Shown: one piece after another, positions 36,732 to 45,855 of the stretch
Layout of the letters: the number at the start of each line of letters is the position of its first letter
How positions within the stretch are numbered: the stretch's first letter is position 1
Assembly (NCBI RefSeq): GCF_004359615.1
Contig: NZ_SCWA01000013.1
Location: 1-64,000 of the forward strand
Source: Macrococcus brunensis
GTDB taxonomy: Bacteria > Bacillota > Bacilli > Staphylococcales > Staphylococcaceae
Direction of reading: 5' to 3'
DNA: 64,000 nt
The notes under the pieces: generated by a model
What the model was told of the DNA's origin: nothing
The model's database searches: none
The model's input: the letters and a program-made list of their open reading frames with translations, nothing else
Made by a program: the position numbers and the translations under genes

Positions 36732-38069
36732 ATGAACAAAAAAATAGTCGTGGTTGGCTTTATGTTATTCGCTATCTTTTTCGGAGCGGGTAACTTAATC
36801 TTCCCGCCTAAATTAGGCTTTATCAGCGGAGAGTTTTTCTGGCCCGCTATCATCGGTTTTATTGTGACAGGGGTAGGGATTCCGCTTATCACGATTATTG
36901 CCGGTGCATTTGATGAAGGAGGCTATAAGGCTGCTTTAAAGAATGTTCATCCTGTCTTTGGCGTCATTTTTCTGATCGCCATCTATTTAACTATTGGACC
37001 TTTATTTGCGATACCCCGAACAGGTGCAACTTCTTATGAAATGGCTTTAGTTCCGTTTATAGGTGGTCCTTCTAAATTGTCTTTATTCTTGTTTACGTTA
37101 GTGTATTTCGGTATTTCTCTCTGGCTCGCCATTAATCCCTCTAAGATGGTTGACCGGGTTGGTGCCATTCTGACACCTGTCTTACTTGTATCAGTTGTGC
37201 TGCTTGTTATCCGTGGCATCTTTATTTTCTCTGGTAACGCATCTACACCAACGGATACAGAGACTTTTACATCGGGCACAGGTAGTTTCTTCACTGGATT
37301 CACAGAAGGCTACTTGACGATGGACGCCATTGCAGCTATTGCTTTCTCTGTGATTGTATTGAATGCGGTGAAAGATAAAGGATTTACGAAAGAGACAGGC
37401 CTTCTGAAACCGACGATGCTAGCTGCTCTCATTGCGGCAGGTGCACTCGGATTTATCTATCTGACGCTTGGCTGGATGGGGAATCATTATCCATTGTCAG
37501 GTGAGCAGCTGGCCTTCATTGATAAGAATGGCCTCGACATCAGAACTTACCTGCTGACACATATGGCCAATGATGCATTCGGTGGATTTGGTAAAGTCTT
37601 GATTGGTGTCATTGTAACGCTTGCGTGTCTGACTACTTCTATCGGATTAATCGTTGCAGTCAGTGAATATTTCTATGAGATTTTCCCAAAGATCTCTTAC
37701 AAAGTTTATGTTGTTATCTTTACGTTGTTCAGCTTGTTGTTAGCGAATCAAGGCTTACAGCAAGTTATAGCAACTTCTGTGCCAGTCCTGATGGTTCTTT
37801 ATCCGATAGGTATGACACTTGTGTTACTCGTTATTTTATCTAAATTCATACCGACTCCAAGACTGTCTTATCAGATAGCAATGGCTTTCGTTACTATCAT
37901 TGCTGTTCTTTCGGTGCTGTCCAGTAAAGATGTTGGACTGCTGCAGTTCCCTCTTATGAATCACTTACCGTTAAAGGCGCAGTCAATGGAGTGGTTACTC
38001 TTTGCACTCGCGGGCTATGTACTCGGACTTATCTTTGGAGCAAAACAACCTAAAATCAAATTCAACTAA
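36732..38069 (+). CDS. brnQ: Branched-chain amino acid carrier BrnQ (LIVCS family)
   Basis: A 445-residue sodium-coupled symporter for leucine, isoleucine and valine with about 12 membrane helices. The N-terminal FFGAGNLIFPPKLGF and PLFAIPRTGATSYEMAL are hallmarks of the LIVCS family. Start follows AGGAGG. The CodY box upstream supports the amino acid role. A bidirectional terminator follows. Confidence 0.95.
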   Translation: MNKKIVVVGFMLFAIFFGAGNLIFPPKLGFISGEFFWPAIIGFIVTGVGIPLITIIAGAFDEGGYKAALKNVHPVFGVIFLIAIYLTIGPLFAIPRTGATSYEMALVPFIGGPSKLSLFLFTLVYFGISLWLAINPSKMVDRVGAILTPVLLVSVVLLVIRGIFIFSGNASTPTDTETFTSGTGSFFTGFTEGYLTMDAIAAIAFSVIVLNAVKDKGFTKETGLLKPTMLAALIAAGALGFIYLTLGWMGNHYPLSGEQLAFIDKNGLDIRTYLLTHMANDAFGGFGKVLIGVIVTLACLTTSIGLIVAVSEYFYEIFPKISYKVYVVIFTLFSLLLANQGLQQVIATSVPVLMVLYPIGMTLVLLVILSKFIPTPRLSYQIAMAFVTIIAVLSVLSSKDVGLLQFPLMNHLPLKAQSMEWLLFALAGYVLGLIFGAKQPKIKFN

Positions 38070-38105
38070 AAAACCAGACGAACTAGAAGTTCGTCTGGTT
38101 TTTCT
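38068..38105. terminator. Bidirectional terminator between brnQ and telA
   Basis: AAAAACCAGACGAACT pairs with AGTTCGTCTGGTTTTT around AGA, a 16-bp stem flanked by A and T runs. The telA stop lies inside it. Confidence 0.9.
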
Positions 38106-39219
38106 CTTGCTGTAATTGCAGGAGCTGTGTTTTCAGTTCCTGTTCCATCTTCGTTAATTCTGCTTCAGCTGCGCGGCGTTTAGAAGCACCTTCAGCCTGT
38201 ATACTTAAAGTCTCACGGATCGTTTCTACAATATTGTTCTGAGTCGTTTTAAGCGTCTCTATCTCAACAATTCCACGTTCGTTTTCCTGTGCAGTCATAA
38301 TGGTGTTTGTTTTTAACATCTCTGAATTTTTTAAAAGCAGTTCATTTGTTGTATTAGTGACTTGCTGCTGTGCTTTAGAAGCCTTTTGCTGATGCATGAG
38401 TGACAATGCAATAGCCATCTGGTTTTTCCATAATGGAATACTTGTTAAAATTGAACTCTGAATTTTTTCTGCTAATGTCGAGTTAACGTCCTGTATCATA
38501 CGAATCTGAGGTGCAGACTGCAGTGTAATCTGGCGTGAAAGTTTCAGGTCATAGACACGTTTATCAAGACGGTTAATATACTGGCGCATATCATTTAGTT
38601 CCTGGACGGCTAACTGGTCGTTTGAGATGCTTGCTTTTTGCTGCAGTTCAGGAAGGCTCGCATTTAGTTCATCACGTTTTTCTTCTGCAGCCATGATGAA
38701 CATATCGAGTGCTTCAAAATAAGCGCGGTTTTCCTCATATAAACGGTCCAAAAGAGCAACGTCTTTCATCAGTACATCTTTAGAGTGGTTCAGTTCTACT
38801 GAAATACGGTCGATTTGGCCAGAGACTGATTGATATTTAGACATCAATTCGTTAACAGTCGCCCCAACACGTTTGAACAGGCGTTTAATCGTTGACTTTT
38901 CAGTCTGGCTCAGTTCATCTGGATCGATTTCACGCAGTTTTTTCATTAATTTATCTAAATTATCACCAATCGGAGCAACATCTTTACGCTGAACTTCATC
39001 AAGGATCTGCTGAGAAAACTGAGAAAGTTTAGCTTGTGCGCCTGCACCGTACATCAGTAAATTTTCATTATCGAGTGGTTTGATCTGATGTTTAATCTGA
39101 TTGATTTTTTCACGCTTCTCAGGAGAAATGGTATCGACCTGTTGTAATGGGGCAGTAGCAGGGCTGATAGTCTCCGCAAAAGGGTTGGCTGTTAAGTCAT
39201 TAATTAAATCGTTGTTCAT
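38083..39219 (-). CDS. telA: TelA-like toxic anion resistance protein
   Basis: A 378-residue, largely coiled-coil protein of the TelA family (tellurite and other stress resistance). Typical are NLLMYGAGAQAKLSQFSQQIL near residue 55 and IPLWKNQMAIALSLMHQQKA near residue 275. The start is set at the ATG at 39219, 9 bases from AAAGGA; the in-frame TTG six bases earlier is too close to it. xpaC upstream overlaps the start by 20 bases, the usual xpaC-telA pair. Confidence 0.93.
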   Translation of the reverse strand: MNNDLINDLTANPFAETISPATAPLQQVDTISPEKREKINQIKHQIKPLDNENLLMYGAGAQAKLSQFSQQILDEVQRKDVAPIGDNLDKLMKKLREIDPDELSQTEKSTIKRLFKRVGATVNELMSKYQSVSGQIDRISVELNHSKDVLMKDVALLDRLYEENRAYFEALDMFIMAAEEKRDELNASLPELQQKASISNDQLAVQELNDMRQYINRLDKRVYDLKLSRQITLQSAPQIRMIQDVNSTLAEKIQSSILTSIPLWKNQMAIALSLMHQQKASKAQQQVTNTTNELLLKNSEMLKTNTIMTAQENERGIVEIETLKTTQNNIVETIRETLSIQAEGASKRRAAEAELTKMEQELKTQLLQLQQEKNQTNF

Positions 39220-39922
39220 TATCAAAAATCCTTTCTTCTTGGCGTTTTTTGATGACAGGTACTTTTACGAGTTCCTCGGTTTCAAGTTGCGGTGTTACTT
39301 TTTCTTGTATTTTAGGCTGGTTGATTTTGGCGAGATCCACTTCAACAGACATCGCTTGAAAATCTTCTGAGTTTAATGCACGCAGATCGGCCTGCAAAGT
39401 CCGTTTCAGTTCTTCAAGTGTCAACCGTGCAGCCTGCAGCTGAGCCATTTCTTCCTGATTCTTATGGGGCATTCTGACCAGTGTCATATAATGATCGACA
39501 AGGTTGACCGTATTATCGAGATGTGTAAAAAAGAAACTGTCAACTTTGAAAAATTTATTAGGCTGTTTCTGAACGGTTTTATAAATGATACGCGCAATAC
39601 GATTGATTTCAATTACAGACTTGAAATCTTTAATACTCCGCACCTTAGTGTACTGAGACATTAAAGTCTTGATTTTAGGACGGGCCTCATTCAAGTGCTT
39701 ACGAATATATTTAAATTCTCGACGTGAGAGTCCCGCTTCGTTTAAATATTGTTTAGAAGTCGTCAGCTGGATGGGGATATATGCACCGATATAACCACCC
39801 AGCATAATCAGCCAGTCAAGCCATTGATCAAACGCAAAATATGTTGTGCTGATAAAACCGACGATTAAAGTAATAGGCACCGCAAAAATGGCACCTAAAT
39901 AATAAGAAATATTATATTTCAT
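39200..39922 (-). CDS. xpaC: XpaC-like membrane protein
   Basis: A 240-residue protein with two N-terminal membrane helices (about 4-45) and a helical cytoplasmic part; the family is annotated after 5-bromo-4-chloroindolyl phosphate hydrolysis but no catalytic motif is clear. The end carries charged repeats (LVKVPVIKKRQEER). The ATG at 39922 has AAAGGA 9 bases upstream; longer upstream starts overlap the acylphosphatase gene. It is always found with telA. Confidence 0.87.
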   Translation of the reverse strand: MKYNISYYLGAIFAVPITLIVGFISTTYFAFDQWLDWLIMLGGYIGAYIPIQLTTSKQYLNEAGLSRREFKYIRKHLNEARPKIKTLMSQYTKVRSIKDFKSVIEINRIARIIYKTVQKQPNKFFKVDSFFFTHLDNTVNLVDHYMTLVRMPHKNQEEMAQLQAARLTLEELKRTLQADLRALNSEDFQAMSVEVDLAKINQPKIQEKVTPQLETEELVKVPVIKKRQEERIFDNEQRFN

Positions 39923-39947
39923 ATGCTTCATTCCTTTAATGAAATTC

Positions 39948-40214
39948 CTATATTTGTTTGAACTGCTTAAAGTCCTGATAAGGAAGTTGTTCACAGGTGT
40001 TAGAGGAGACTTTAGCAAACATGGTAGGACCTTTTAATATACGTTCCATAAATGCATGAATATCATTCTTGTTTCCTGAGACAAAGATCTCTACATAGTC
40101 TTCAACATTCGCGCCAGTACCTGTTACAGGAAACTTTTTAGCATGTGAAGCTGTCGCATTTCTAAATCCGACACCTTGAACTCTACCAAATATTTTATAA
40201 TGTTCAGTAATCAG
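39948..40214 (-). CDS. acyP: Acylphosphatase with a non-standard start codon
   Basis: An open frame of 88 codons encodes an acylphosphatase: FGRVQGVGFRN holds the phosphate-binding loop and catalytic Arg, and NVEDYVEIFVSG the catalytic Asn; the order and spacing match S. aureus AcyP. No ATG, GTG or TTG is available: an in-frame TGA lies three codons before the CTG at 40214, which aligns exactly with the first codon of the S. aureus protein and has GAGGTG 7 bases upstream. ATT, the next codon, is the alternative start. The enzyme hydrolyses acyl phosphates in the cytoplasm. Confidence 0.85.
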   Translation of the reverse strand: MITEHYKIFGRVQGVGFRNATASHAKKFPVTGTGANVEDYVEIFVSGNKNDIHAFMERILKGPTMFAKVSSNTCEQLPYQDFKQFKQI

Positions 40215-40360
40215 AGTTTTTCACCTCTTCATTTCTCTTTATTTCAATTATATGTATTTCATGCTGAAATTCCTAATAAATCGCATCGCTAAGTCAATTG
40301 CTTGAAAATATTGCAGAATACTCACATAATAGTGTAGAACTTATGAAAGAAGGGATTCGC

Positions 40361-40654
40361 ATGTGGGAAGTCATCATCATACGGGCAGATTATGAAGGCT
40401 GGTGGCTTTTTGAAGGTTGGCAGGACCATATCATTCATCAGGAACAAGCTGATACTGAAGAGAAGTTTGAGAGAGTCTATCAGGAGCGTCTGAAACTGAT
40501 GCGAGAAAAGTTTACTAACGAACTGATAGGGAAGTATCAAATACACGCTTTTTATAATAACTGTGAACTGCAATACTGTGAAGATTGCGAAGAAGATCTG
40601 CAGATATTCTACAGCTTGATTACTTTAAGAAATGGAGAAATTTATTACAATTAA
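40361..40654 (+). CDS. DUF1033 family protein
   Basis: A 97-residue protein starting MWEVIIIRADYEGWWLFEGW with a YCEDCEEDLQIFYSLI segment, the signature of DUF1033 seen in staphylococci and Bacillus. The ATG at 40361 follows AAGGGA; upstream in-frame ATGs lack binding sites. Two Cys in CEDC could bind a metal. Function unknown. It lies between acyP (divergent) and cspA. Confidence 0.83.
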   Translation: MWEVIIIRADYEGWWLFEGWQDHIIHQEQADTEEKFERVYQERLKLMREKFTNELIGKYQIHAFYNNCELQYCEDCEEDLQIFYSLITLRNGEIYYN

Positions 40655-40691
40655 GTAAAATTGTAAACGCTAAACTTTACAAAAAACTGTA

Positions 40692-40720
40692 TTGCATAAC
40701 CATTTGTGTTATTTTATAAT
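40692..40720 (+). promoter_or_regulatory. cspA promoter
   Basis: TTGCAT (40692-40697) and TATAAT (40715-40720) with an exact 17-base spacer. Transcription would begin near 40727, leaving a leader of about 100 bases. Confidence 0.8.
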
Positions 40721-40726
40721 GATAAC

Positions 40727-40827
40727 AACCAGTAAGCGTTATCTGCATATTACAAAGTAAGTAAGCGTTATTTATTTTGTAATATGCAAATAATGCATAT
40801 TGAATTTTCAGTGTTGGAGGTTTCATA
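40727..40827 (+). promoter_or_regulatory. Structured 5' leader of cspA
   Basis: The leader holds two copies of GTAAGCGTTAT (40732-40742, 40761-40771) and a perfect 13-bp inverted repeat, TGCATATTACAAA (40744-40756) with TTTGTAATATGCA (40776-40788), plus a further TGCATAT near 40794 that could compete for pairing. Long folded leaders of this kind act as temperature switches in cold-shock genes. Confidence 0.65.
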
Positions 40828-41028
40828 ATGAAACAAGGTACAGTTAAATGGTTTAATGCAGAAAAAGGATTTGGCTTCATCGAAATCGAAGGAGAAAATG
40901 ATGTATTCGTACATTTCTCAGCGATCAATCAAGAAGGCTACAAATCATTAGAAGAAGGCCAAGCAGTGGAATTCGAAGTCGTTGAAGGCGACCGCGGACC
41001 ACAAGCAGCTAACGTTGTTAAATTATAA
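40828..41028 (+). CDS. cspA: Cold-shock protein CspA
   Basis: A 66-residue single OB-fold nucleic-acid chaperone. RNP1 is KGFGFIEI and RNP2 VFVHFSAI; the ending [10 protein letters not shown] is standard. It binds single-stranded RNA and DNA and melts structures in the cold. TTGGAGG precedes the ATG by 7 bases. A strong terminator follows. Confidence 0.97.
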   Translation: MKQGTVKWFNAEKGFGFIEIEGENDVFVHFSAINQEGYKSLEEGQAVEFEVVEGDRGPQAANVVKL

Positions 41029-41052
41029 TTTATAATTATAGATGAACGTTAA

Positions 41053-41090
41053 TAGAGCACCCCGGTTAATGCCGGGGTGCTCTATTTTTT
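41053..41090 (+). terminator. Terminator of cspA
   Basis: TAGAGCACCCCGG pairs with CCGGGGTGCTCTA around TTAATG, followed by six T residues; a very stable stem. Confidence 0.93.
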
Positions 41091-41099
41091 ATTTAACTT

Positions 41100-41147
41100 T
41101 TAAAAATTAATATAAATATATTATGTAAACTTAATAAATTATTAAAA
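41100..41147 (+). repeat. Dispersed AT-rich element, copy 3
   Basis: Core TTATGTAAACT at 41121-41131 in AT-only DNA between the convergent cspA and ABC-F terminators. Confidence 0.65.
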
Positions 41148-41182
41148 AATATAATTCACAATAGAGAATATAAAAACGAGAA

Positions 41183-41212
41183 TAAAAAAATACCCTGCAT
41201 TAAGCAGGGCAT
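41183..41212 (-). terminator. Terminator of the ABC-F gene
   Basis: GCCCTGC and GCAGGG(T) pair around TTAAT, with a run of T residues on the minus strand. Confidence 0.85.
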
Positions 41213-41215
41213 CTA

Positions 41216-42817
41216 TTATTTCAGAACACCTTGTTCTTTAAGATATTCTTCATAAGTAATTTCTTTTGAAAGACCGCCAGGGACATTTAAGTCAATGACG
41301 CGGTTGGCGATGGTATTAATGAACTCAAAGTCATAAGAAGTAAAGATGAGAGATCCTTTGAATGCTTTTAAACCATCATTGACTGCTGTAATACTTTCTA
41401 AATCTAAGTGGTTTGTCGGTTCATCGAGTAGAAGAACGTTCGCAGACGAAAGCATCATCTTAGATAACATACAGCGTACTTTTTCTCCCCCTGAAAGAAC
41501 GGTTGCTTTCTTACGTACTTCTTCACCAGAGAAGAGCATACGACCGAGGAAGCCACGTAAAAATGTTTCTGTCTGCTCTTCAGGTGGGGCATACTGACGT
41601 AACCATTCCACCAGGTCAACATTCTTACCTTCAAAGAACTCTGAGTTATCTTTTGGCAGATAACTTTGAGACGTTGTGATACCCCATTTGTAAGTACCTT
41701 CATCTGCTTCCAGTTCACCTGCAAGGATTTTAAGCAGCGTTGTCTTCGCAATCTCTGAATCGCCGACTAGGACAGCTTTATCATTTGGGTTCATTGTGAA
41801 TGAAACATTATCCAGTACTTTTACGCCATCAACGGTTTTAGTAAGACCTTGTACAGAAAGAAGGTCGTTACCGATTTCACGTTCTGGTTTGAAGTTGACG
41901 AAAGGATATTTACGTGAAGAAGGCTGGATATCATCCAGTTCGATCTTCTCGAGCATTTTCTTACGGCTTGTCGCCTGTTTTGATTTAGATGCGTTTGCAC
42001 TGAAACGAGCAACGAAGTCCTGTAATTCCTTGATTTTCTCTTCTTTTTTCTTGTTTGAGTCCTGTAACATCTGCTGAGCAAGTTGGCTTGATTGATACCA
42101 GAAGTCATAGTTACCGACGTAGATTTTAATCTTGCCGTAATCCAGGTCAGCGATATGCGTACATACGTTGTTTAAGAAGTGACGGTCATGGGATACAACG
42201 ATAACTGTGTTCTCAAAGTTGATCAGAAAATCTTCTAACCAGCTGATGGCAGGGATATCGAGACCATTGGTAGGCTCATCGAGTAAGAGAACATCAGGTT
42301 CACCGAAGATAGCCTGCGCGAGTAACACTTTGATTTTTTGATTGTTTTCAAGTTCAGACATCTGTTTGTCATGGAGCTCTTCTTTTATACCTAAGCCTGA
42401 TAATAAAACTTGAGCGTCTGATTCAGCTGTCCAGCCGCCCATTTCACCGAATTCACCTTCAAGTTCAGCAGCACGCATGCCGTCCGCGTCACTGAAGTCA
42501 GGCTTCATGTAGATTTCATTTTTCTCTGTCATGACATTCCACAGTTTCTCATTACCGCGAAGAACAACGTCAAGTACACGTTCATTTTCGTACGCAAAGT
42601 GATCCTGCTTTAAGACTGAGAGACGTTCATCTTTACCTAAAGAGACATTCCCTGTCTGAGAGTCGAGTTCGCCTGATAAGATTTTCAGGAAAGTCGATTT
42701 GCCGGCACCATTTGCACCGATGAGACCGTAGCAGTTGCCCGGCGTGAATTTAATATTAACGTCTTCAAATAATTTACGGTCACCGAAACGAAGACTGACA
42801 TTAGATACTTGTAACAT
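41216..42817 (-). CDS. ABC-F family ATPase (YkpA/YbiT-like)
   Basis: A 533-residue protein with two ABC ATPase domains and no membrane segments. Domain 1: Walker A GANGAGKST, LLLDEPTNGLD; domain 2: GDSEIAKTTLL, LSGGEKVRCMLS and LLLDEPTNHLD. Walker A of the second domain is degenerate (SEIAKTT) and the signature of the first is poor (MSELENNQK). Between them lies the charged linker that enters the ribosome in this family. It probably acts on translation rather than transport; the drug-resistance subgroup is less likely. Confidence 0.9.
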   Translation of the reverse strand: MLQVSNVSLRFGDRKLFEDVNIKFTPGNCYGLIGANGAGKSTFLKILSGELDSQTGNVSLGKDERLSVLKQDHFAYENERVLDVVLRGNEKLWNVMTEKNEIYMKPDFSDADGMRAAELEGEFGEMGGWTAESDAQVLLSGLGIKEELHDKQMSELENNQKIKVLLAQAIFGEPDVLLLDEPTNGLDIPAISWLEDFLINFENTVIVVSHDRHFLNNVCTHIADLDYGKIKIYVGNYDFWYQSSQLAQQMLQDSNKKKEEKIKELQDFVARFSANASKSKQATSRKKMLEKIELDDIQPSSRKYPFVNFKPEREIGNDLLSVQGLTKTVDGVKVLDNVSFTMNPNDKAVLVGDSEIAKTTLLKILAGELEADEGTYKWGITTSQSYLPKDNSEFFEGKNVDLVEWLRQYAPPEEQTETFLRGFLGRMLFSGEEVRKKATVLSGGEKVRCMLSKMMLSSANVLLLDEPTNHLDLESITAVNDGLKAFKGSLIFTSYDFEFINTIANRVIDLNVPGGLSKEITYEEYLKEQGVLK

Positions 42818-42895
42818 AACATTCTCCTTAATATTTATTTCCGTTCAAAATTATAACATATTTTCACCCGCTTCTTATACTTTATTCTATATGGA

Positions 42896-42904
42896 TGTTA
42901 TAAT
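42896..42904 (+). promoter_or_regulatory. Possible extended -10 of cvfB
   Basis: TGTTATAAT is an extended -10 element 27 bases before the cvfB ATG; no clear -35. Confidence 0.45.
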
Positions 42905-42930
42905 AAACAAAAAGCACTGAAGGAGTTTTT

Positions 42931-43800
42931 ATGGAGAACAATGAACAACGTTTATCAGGAAGTATCGACTTTCTGAAAGTAGCGGGACTGGAAGGATCGA
43001 CTTACCGATTACTAGGACCGAATAATGAAGAAGTGAAACTGAATGCCTCTGAGATCGAAGAAGGCGACGAACTTGAAGTAGGTGAAGACTACAGCTTCTT
43101 CGTCTACCCCGGTCGAACAGGTGACTTGTTTGCGACTCAGAATATGCCGGTCATCACGACCAACAAATACGACTGGGTAAAAGTTATTAAAAAAGATAGA
43201 GATGGTGTGACTGTTGATATCGGTCTGCCGCGTGAAATCATCATCCCATGGGAAGATCTACCTAAGCTGAAAGAAGTCTGGCCGGAAAACGGCGACGAGC
43301 TCTTCTGTACGCTCCGTGTTGATCGTAATGACCAGATATACGCTCGACTGGCATCTGAGACAATGGTGACGTCATTATATACACCTGCTAAAGAAGAACT
43401 ACTGCATACCACAATTGAAGCTTATCCATATCGTCTGCTTAAAATCGGAACGTTTCTGTTATCAAAAGAAGGCTATAAGATTTTTGTTCATGAAAGCGAA
43501 CGACGTTCTGAGCCAAGACTCGGTGAAAAAGTAGAAGTCCGTATCATTGGTCATAAAGAAAATGGTGAACTAAATGGTTCATTTCTGCCGTTAGCTCATG
43601 AACGCATGGACGATGACAGTGAGATGATTCTTTCGATGCTGGATGAATATAATGGTGAATTGCCGTTCTCTGATAAATCAGATCCAGAAGCAATCCGCGA
43701 AGTCTTCAAAATGAGTAAAGGTAGTTTCAAACGTGCGATTGGAAAGTTGTACAAAGAGAAAAGAATCACGATTGAAACAGATAAAATCAAGAAAATATAA
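42931..43800 (+). CDS. cvfB: Conserved virulence factor B, S1-type RNA-binding protein
   Basis: A 289-residue protein with three S1-like OB domains and a C-terminal winged helix (ending REVFKMSKGSFKRAIGKLYKEKRITIE). It matches CvfB/YitL, which binds RNA and affects agr and virulence expression in S. aureus. TGAAGGAG precedes the ATG. It is divergent from the ABC-F gene and followed by a terminator. Confidence 0.92.
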   Translation: MENNEQRLSGSIDFLKVAGLEGSTYRLLGPNNEEVKLNASEIEEGDELEVGEDYSFFVYPGRTGDLFATQNMPVITTNKYDWVKVIKKDRDGVTVDIGLPREIIIPWEDLPKLKEVWPENGDELFCTLRVDRNDQIYARLASETMVTSLYTPAKEELLHTTIEAYPYRLLKIGTFLLSKEGYKIFVHESERRSEPRLGEKVEVRIIGHKENGELNGSFLPLAHERMDDDSEMILSMLDEYNGELPFSDKSDPEAIREVFKMSKGSFKRAIGKLYKEKRITIETDKIKKI

Positions 43801-43806
43801 TAGGGT

Positions 43807-43838
43807 CCCTCGCTATATTAATAGCGAGGGATTTCTTT
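43807..43838 (+). terminator. Terminator of cvfB
   Basis: CCCTCGCTAT and ATAGCGAGGG form a perfect 10-bp stem around ATTA, followed by ATTTCTTT. Confidence 0.8.
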
Positions 43839-43905
43839 CATATCAAGGAATCAATGGTAATTTAATAAGTCATTATATTATAAGTGTTTAAAATAAAGTG
43901 ACATT

Positions 43906-43942
43906 AAAAAAGGATTATCCATTACGGATAATCCTTTTTATT
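43906..43942. terminator. Terminator of pepF
   Basis: GGATTATCC and GGATAATCC pair around ATTAC with A and T runs on both sides; serves the minus-strand pepF and perhaps both directions. Confidence 0.8.
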
Positions 43943-45740
43943 ATTCGCCGATTTCTTCTGTCAGCTTTTCGAGTTCATCTACTAATGAACCGATATAAGC
44001 GATTGTTTCTTTAAGCGGCGCATCAGTCGTTAAATCTATTCCAGCCATCTTGGCGAGCTCAACAGGTGTTTTAGAGCCGCCTGCTTTTAAGACTTCAATC
44101 CAGTCCTGAACAGCGCTCTGTCCTTCTTCATTGATGCGTTTAGCCATCAATGTCGCAATTGTCAGTCCGGCAGAATAAGTATATGGATAAAGGCCCATAT
44201 AATAATGAGGCTGACGCATCCAGGTCAGTTCAGCTCCCTCGGTCATTTCTACTGTTTCTCCCCAGAAGTCAGAAATGACCTTTTTTTTAATGTCATTCAG
44301 TAAAGGTGCTGACAGCTGTTCGCCTGCATCAACCTGGTTATAGACTTCACGCTGATAAGCTGCTTCCAGCAGGTGAGTGACGAAGTTATGGTAATAGGTG
44401 CGTGAGATGATGGTCGCGATAACCCAGCGCTTAAATTTAGGATCATCAGATTCTTTAAGCAAGTAGTTCGCCATGAGCATCTCGTTCATTGTACTCGGCG
44501 CCTCTACGAAGTACAGCGAACTTTCTGCGTCAAAGATATTCTGGTGCTTGTTTGCCAGATTGAAATGTCCTGCATGGCCCAGTTCATGAGCCAGGACAAA
44601 GACTTCTGTCATCTTAGAAGTCCATGAGATCAGGATGAACGGATTCGTTGAATAAGGACTTGCACAGAATGCACCTGTCGATTTCCCTTTGTTCTGAACG
44701 AAGTCGATATAACGTTTATTGTACGCATCATCTACCAGCTGCATATAATCTTCACCCATAATTGATAGTGCCTTATTAATATAGTCCTGAGACTCAGCTA
44801 CAGTAATCTCTGGTTCATATGTCTCGTCGAGTGATATCTTGAGATCCTCGAACTTCATCGTATCCAGATGATTCGTCTTCTGCAGTAATTTAGCGTAACG
44901 ACGCATATGGGGTGCAAGTTCCGTTGTGATTAAATCAATCTGACGGTTGTAGAGTTCACGTGAAACTTCCTGTCTTTCAAGGAGAAAATCGATAACAGAG
45001 TCATAGCCACGAAGCTTAGATTCCGTTTTTTCCTGCTGTACTGTCATATTGTAGGTCTTAGCCGTTGTATTTTCATATTTCTTCAGTGTATCCGAGAACT
45101 TGCGAAAAGCGTTTCGTCTGACTTCTGTGTCGCCATCAACTTCCAGTTCACCTTCAAATGACACGTAGTTCATCGGAATCTCTTTACCGTGAGCTTCGAA
45201 CGTACCAAAATCGATGTCGAGCATCTTAGTTGTATCGTAGAGACCGTATGGTGCACTAAATGTAGATGAGAATGCAGCAAGTGCTTTCTCAACTTCTGGG
45301 TGCAGCTGATGTGGTTTTCTTTTAACAAGCTTCTCTAGATAACGCTGATATTGTTTAGAATTATTTTTAATTTCCTCAAGTTTATCCGCTTCTAAAGCAA
45401 GTAGTTCTGAGTCTATGAATGACAGGGCACTTGCCATCTCATCATAGGCTGTACCGAACTGACCTATCAGTTTCTGTGCTTCTGCATTGGTCTGATCGAC
45501 GCTTAAGTTCAGGCTGGCGTAATTACCTAGTCGGTCGATAGCCTCTGTAATCTGAGCGTAGGCGTTCAGCATCGCTTCAACAGTCTCTGCATTATTCAGA
45601 GTCCCTTTGTACTGTTGACTAAATGCATGGACTTTTGACACTGTTTCCTTCAGATTGCTATAGAAAGCAGCATCATTTTCAAATAGGGGACTAAGGTCCC
45701 ATGTTTCTTCGATGTTTACTTCACTTCTTAATGTTGTCAA
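43941..45740 (-). CDS. pepF: Oligoendopeptidase F (M3 metallopeptidase)
   Basis: A cytoplasmic zinc peptidase of about 599 residues that degrades short peptides. The zinc-binding HEXXH is in LAHELGHAGHF, with the third ligand Glu in VEAPSTMNEML, as in PepF. I prefer the TTG at 45740 because GAGGAG lies 9 bases upstream; the ATG at 45749 directly abuts that site. The remaining sequence aligns from LRSEVNIEETWDLSPLF. Downstream of it, the peptide-permease genes at 48.7-50.2 kb that might have fed it are broken. Confidence 0.93.
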   Translation of the reverse strand: MTTLRSEVNIEETWDLSPLFENDAAFYSNLKETVSKVHAFSQQYKGTLNNAETVEAMLNAYAQITEAIDRLGNYASLNLSVDQTNAEAQKLIGQFGTAYDEMASALSFIDSELLALEADKLEEIKNNSKQYQRYLEKLVKRKPHQLHPEVEKALAAFSSTFSAPYGLYDTTKMLDIDFGTFEAHGKEIPMNYVSFEGELEVDGDTEVRRNAFRKFSDTLKKYENTTAKTYNMTVQQEKTESKLRGYDSVIDFLLERQEVSRELYNRQIDLITTELAPHMRRYAKLLQKTNHLDTMKFEDLKISLDETYEPEITVAESQDYINKALSIMGEDYMQLVDDAYNKRYIDFVQNKGKSTGAFCASPYSTNPFILISWTSKMTEVFVLAHELGHAGHFNLANKHQNIFDAESSLYFVEAPSTMNEMLMANYLLKESDDPKFKRWVIATIISRTYYHNFVTHLLEAAYQREVYNQVDAGEQLSAPLLNDIKKKVISDFWGETVEMTEGAELTWMRQPHYYMGLYPYTYSAGLTIATLMAKRINEEGQSAVQDWIEVLKAGGSKTPVELAKMAGIDLTTDAPLKETIAYIGSLVDELEKLTEEIGE

Positions 45741-45855
45741 TATTTCCATCTCCTCTCTGTCTGATATCCATTATACAGTTTCAGGTCACTTAGAGACAAT
45801 GTTTAGAGAGTGAATTAAGGGTATAGATAGTTATAACCTATAAGGAGGTGTACAT

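Noticed and set aside
40653-40667. A cre-like sequence (TTGTAAACGCTAAAC) before cspA
   Set aside because: The right half does not fit the consensus and it lies outside the promoter.
41100-41180. AT-rich runs as a replication origin or CRISPR leader
   Set aside because: No DnaA boxes, iterons or spaced repeats; only the short dispersed element was found.
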